A program made the translations under genes and the position numbers. The notes below the pieces were generated by a model. The model made no database searches, was not told the DNA's origin, and was given only the letters and a program-made list of their open reading frames with translations. From contig CAUHCL010000010.1 in assembly GCA_959604655.1 (NCBI GenBank), positions 1 to 35,468 of the forward strand: a DNA stretch of 35,468 nucleotides, given 5' to 3'. Within the stretch, counting starts at the first letter, position 1. Every line of letters begins with the position of its first letter. Below are positions 33,182 to 35,468 of this stretch, one piece after another. The DNA comes from an uncultured Alistipes sp. (GTDB lineage: Bacteria; Bacteroidota; Bacteroidia; Bacteroidales; Rikenellaceae).

Positions 33182-33793
33182 ATGACCAAACGAATATTCC
33201 TACTGCTGGCCGCCCTGGCGGTCGCCGCAATGGCCGCGACGGCTTCTGCCCGCCGCGATTCCGTCGCTCTTGCGGGGCGCATATCCGGCATACGCGTCGC
33301 TGCCGTGAGCGACGCCTCGAAACCGCTGTGCGTGATCAGGCACAAGGGCAGGAAATATGTTCTGGACATTGCGTCGCTCAAGAGCGTCGACACCCGCGAC
33401 ATAAAGTCGATATATGTATTGAAAGACGATGCGAGCCGCATGTTCGACGACTGCGGCGACACCTCGGGCGGAGTGATCATAGTGGACATCCGCGACGGGG
33501 CGCCGCTGCCAGCCGAGGCCCGTTCGGCGGGCGGAGCCGCGAGGGCCGAGGCCGTGAAGCGGGATTCGCGGTCGGAAGGTGCGGCGGACAAGGACGGCGC
33601 GGGACCGCTGAAACTGGTCGAGGGGCAGGACGGCGAGCTGAAAGCCGCGGCCGTCGACACCGTGAAGAGCAGCGACATAGAGTCCATGACCATAATCAAG
33701 AACGGGAAGGCCCGCGACTACGACTCCTACGGCGACACCTCGAAAGGGGTGGTCATCATCAGGATCAAGAAGAACGCCGCATCCGAAAAGTGA
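33182..33793 (+). CDS. Small secreted protein with duplicated TonB-plug-like motif
   Basis: This 203-residue protein has a signal peptide (MTKRIFLLLAALAVAAMAATASA). The mature part holds two similar units. The first (about 32-106) reads GRISGIRV, RDIKSIYVLKDDASRMF, then DTSGGVIIVDIRD; the second (about 142-197) has SSDIESMTIIKNGKARDY and GDTSKGVVIIRIKK. Both resemble the DIESI-VLKDASA-GANGVIIITTK block of SusC-type TonB-receptor plugs. There is no barrel, no lipobox and no catalytic motif. A charged low-complexity linker (about 110-140) joins the units. It is divergent from the RprXY-like pair, which may regulate it. A periplasmic binding, signalling or decoy role for the TonB or secretion machinery is speculation. 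I know no named family for the whole protein. Confidence 0.8.
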   Translation: MTKRIFLLLAALAVAAMAATASARRDSVALAGRISGIRVAAVSDASKPLCVIRHKGRKYVLDIASLKSVDTRDIKSIYVLKDDASRMFDDCGDTSGGVIIVDIRDGAPLPAEARSAGGAARAEAVKRDSRSEGAADKDGAGPLKLVEGQDGELKAAAVDTVKSSDIESMTIIKNGKARDYDSYGDTSKGVVIIRIKKNAASEK

Positions 33794-33885
33794 TCCTGCG
33801 GCCGTCGCGGCTCCTAAAAGCCGCAAGGTTTCGCTCGCCGCGTCGTAAAATCTTCGCCGCGGCCGCCGAAAACGCGGCGCGGGAC

Positions 33886-33915
33886 TTGCGTCGTAAGTAA
33901 ATTTCGTTATATTTG
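33886..33915 (+). promoter_or_regulatory. Promoter of the CotH-domain gene
   Basis: TTG (33886-33888), 19-base spacer, TATATTTG (33908-33915): the best consensus promoter in the window. It predicts a leader of about 50 bases. Confidence 0.75.
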
Positions 33916-33974
33916 CATTCGGAACGGCACGCCGCTCCCCAACCCGAATTGCAACCGACAAAAGATCCCTCGTC

Positions 33975-35468
33975 ATGTCACGAATCAAGTCCGTAATCCT
34001 CTATGCGCTCGCCGCAATCGCGATCGCCGTCTCGCTGTTTGCCCTCGGCGGCTGTTCGAAATCGGAAACCGAAGATATTCCCGATGCGGTGACGGTCGCG
34101 GTGGAGGGCGATGCCGTGACGGTCATACCGAACGGCCGAAGCACCGAGATATACTTCACGGTCAGTCCCGCCTCGACCGATTTCACGTACAACAGCGGCA
34201 ACTACAACGTCCGCCTCTGCAACGCGTCGACGCATACGACCATGGCCGAAGTCTACATATCGGAGACGCAGGCGGTCGGCGGGGGACGCTACAAGGCGCG
34301 GCTCACGGACCGCAGCGACGGCAAATCCTACCGTCTCGACGTGTGTCTGTGCATCGTGGCCGACAAGAGCGCCTACTATTCCGAGCCGTTCTGCATACAG
34401 AATTCCGATGTCAAGGCGGGCATCTCTTCCGTGAGATTCCTCAGGCGCGACAACCCGCAGCTCGAAAAGGACATATACTGCGACTACGACCCCGCGACGG
34501 CCACCTTCACGGCCCGCTCCGCCACGGTGATTCCCGAACTGGCCGACGCGAGCCGTCTGATAGCCTCGTTCGCGGCCGACGGCGACGTGACGGTCGACGG
34601 TCGCAGGCAGGAGAGCGGAGTCACTCCCAACGACTTCTCGCAGCCGCTGACCTACGTAGCCTCGTCGGCTGACGGCGGCCGAAGCGAATACACCGTGAAG
34701 TTCGTCAACTTCACGGGACTCCCCGTGGTGTACGTCAACTCCTCGACCCGCCGCACCCCCATCAATGCCGACATAACGTCGAAGACGGAGTGGAAGACGG
34801 CCACCATACAGATCGACGGCAACGGCGTTTTCGAGGATCTGCCCGTGACCGACATGCAGTTGCGCGGCCGCGGCAACATCACCTGGGGCTGGAACAAGAA
34901 GCCGTTCAACATGAAGTTCGAGAAACGCACCGAGATACTCGGCATGCCCAAGCACAAGCGGTGGATAATGCTGGCCAACTACGCCGACATAACCATGCTG
35001 CGCAACGCCGTGTCGTTCCATGTCTCGGGCCTCACCTCGCTGGCGTGGGCGCCGCGCGGGGAGTTCGTCGAACTGGTCTACAACGGCAAATATTCGGGCA
35101 CCTACTATCTGGTCGAGCAGGTGCGCATCGACAAGAACCGCGTGAACGTGGCCGAGATGAAACCCGAGGACACCGACATTACGGGCGGTTATCTGGTCGA
35201 GATGGATTTCCATGCCGACGCCACGCCCTACCAGTGGAAACCGCTGGTCGCCTGCCGCCAGAGCGGAATATATCTGGTCAAGTCGCCCGACGAGGACGAT
35301 TTGACCGAGCCGCAGTACAATTATATAAAGAATTATATCCGCGATTTCGAGAAGGCGATCACGAGCAGCAAGCTGTCGGATCCCGATGAGGGGTACAAGA
35401 AATACATCGAGCCTCTGTCGTTCGTCGACTATTGGCTGATATACGAGGTGTGCATCAATCACGAGATA
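33975..35468 (+). CDS. CotH-domain lipoprotein, truncated by the window end
   Basis: This frame runs open for 498 codons to the last base of the window. The start MSRIKSVILYALAAIAIAV leads to lipobox LGGC with Cys27 and an acidic stretch. Two beta-rich domains follow (about 35-130 and 140-245), the second with PLTYVASSADGGRSEYTVKF, resembling Ig-like surface domains. From about 255 comes a CotH kinase-like domain: LRGRGNITWGWNKKPFNMKF, MLANYADITMLRNAVSF, FVELVYNGKYSGTYYLVEQV and GGYLVEMDF. CotH of Bacillus phosphorylates spore-coat proteins; Bacteroidetes members are surface lipoproteins of unknown substrate. The catalytic C-terminal part (WLIYEVCINHEI) is just reached, so completeness cannot be judged. 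Confidence 0.9.
   Translation, partial: MSRIKSVILYALAAIAIAVSLFALGGCSKSETEDIPDAVTVAVEGDAVTVIPNGRSTEIYFTVSPASTDFTYNSGNYNVRLCNASTHTTMAEVYISETQAVGGGRYKARLTDRSDGKSYRLDVCLCIVADKSAYYSEPFCIQNSDVKAGISSVRFLRRDNPQLEKDIYCDYDPATATFTARSATVIPELADASRLIASFAADGDVTVDGRRQESGVTPNDFSQPLTYVASSADGGRSEYTVKFVNFTGLPVVYVNSSTRRTPINADITSKTEWKTATIQIDGNGVFEDLPVTDMQLRGRGNITWGWNKKPFNMKFEKRTEILGMPKHKRWIMLANYADITMLRNAVSFHVSGLTSLAWAPRGEFVELVYNGKYSGTYYLVEQVRIDKNRVNVAEMKPEDTDITGGYLVEMDFHADATPYQWKPLVACRQSGIYLVKSPDEDDLTEPQYNYIKNYIRDFEKAITSSKLSDPDEGYKKYIEPLSFVDYWLIYEVCINHEI

Overview
This window comes from a high-GC member of the Bacteroidales, most likely Alistipes or a close relative (Rikenellaceae). The evidence is the Bacteroidetes-type -7 boxes (TAnnTTTG) in front of many genes, the weak Shine-Dalgarno signals, a NigD-like lipoprotein, an EF-G2 paralogue, an ATP-dependent PEP carboxykinase, a CotH-type lipoprotein and an alpha-oxoamine synthase of the kind tied to sphingo- or sulfonolipids. 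The genus is an inference; there is no rRNA here to test it.

Layout. 359-3189 (minus): an ECF sigma factor overlapping a membrane-anchored protein with a beta-barrel C-terminus, preceded by a NigD-like lipoprotein. 3836-5795 (minus): pyrH, a TlpA-like thioredoxin and frr. 6024-7295 (plus): the alpha-oxoamine synthase. 8106-9581 (minus): folE and a lipoprotein of the endonuclease/exonuclease/phosphatase fold. 9695-11848 (minus): an EF-G2-like factor with Ser in place of the catalytic His. 12886-14496 (minus): pckA, divergent from hemW (14920-16032). 16212-25453 (plus): an alpha-glucan storage locus made of a 1415-residue glycogen synthase/glucan phosphorylase fusion, a debranching enzyme, a GT4 glycosyltransferase and a GH57 enzyme. 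25646-29757: polyamine genes nspC (plus), aguB and aguA (minus). 29857-31095 (plus): a GH5 lipoprotein, convergent through a shared terminator with an RprXY-like two-component pair (31137-33036, minus). Divergent from that pair is a small secreted protein with a duplicated TonB-plug-like motif. The window closes inside a CotH-domain lipoprotein.

The gene content is mostly housekeeping and central metabolism. The least explained material is intergenic. Six islands (about 1-345, 3320-3712, 7412-7992, 12030-12785, 26871-27600, 28533-28660) are mosaics of the same repeat modules in different orders and orientations. They carry 13 short hairpins whose stems differ between copies but stay perfectly paired (GGTTC/GAACC, GGCTC/GAGCC, GACTC/GAGTC, AGTCC/GGACT, ATGGC/GCCAT). 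A larger 13-bp stem module also has changing, still paired, tips. That pattern points to selection or a copying mechanism that preserves structure rather than sequence, and it is my best candidate for something undescribed. The many open frames through these islands do not keep frame between copies, and I treat them as non-coding.

Functionally, pckA, the glucan locus and EF-G2 fit a gut anaerobe that stores polysaccharide and copes with carbon limitation. aguA, aguB and nspC give part of the route from agmatine through putrescine to a carboxynorspermidine-derived polyamine. No rRNA, tRNA, CRISPR array, prophage or intact transposase gene was seen.
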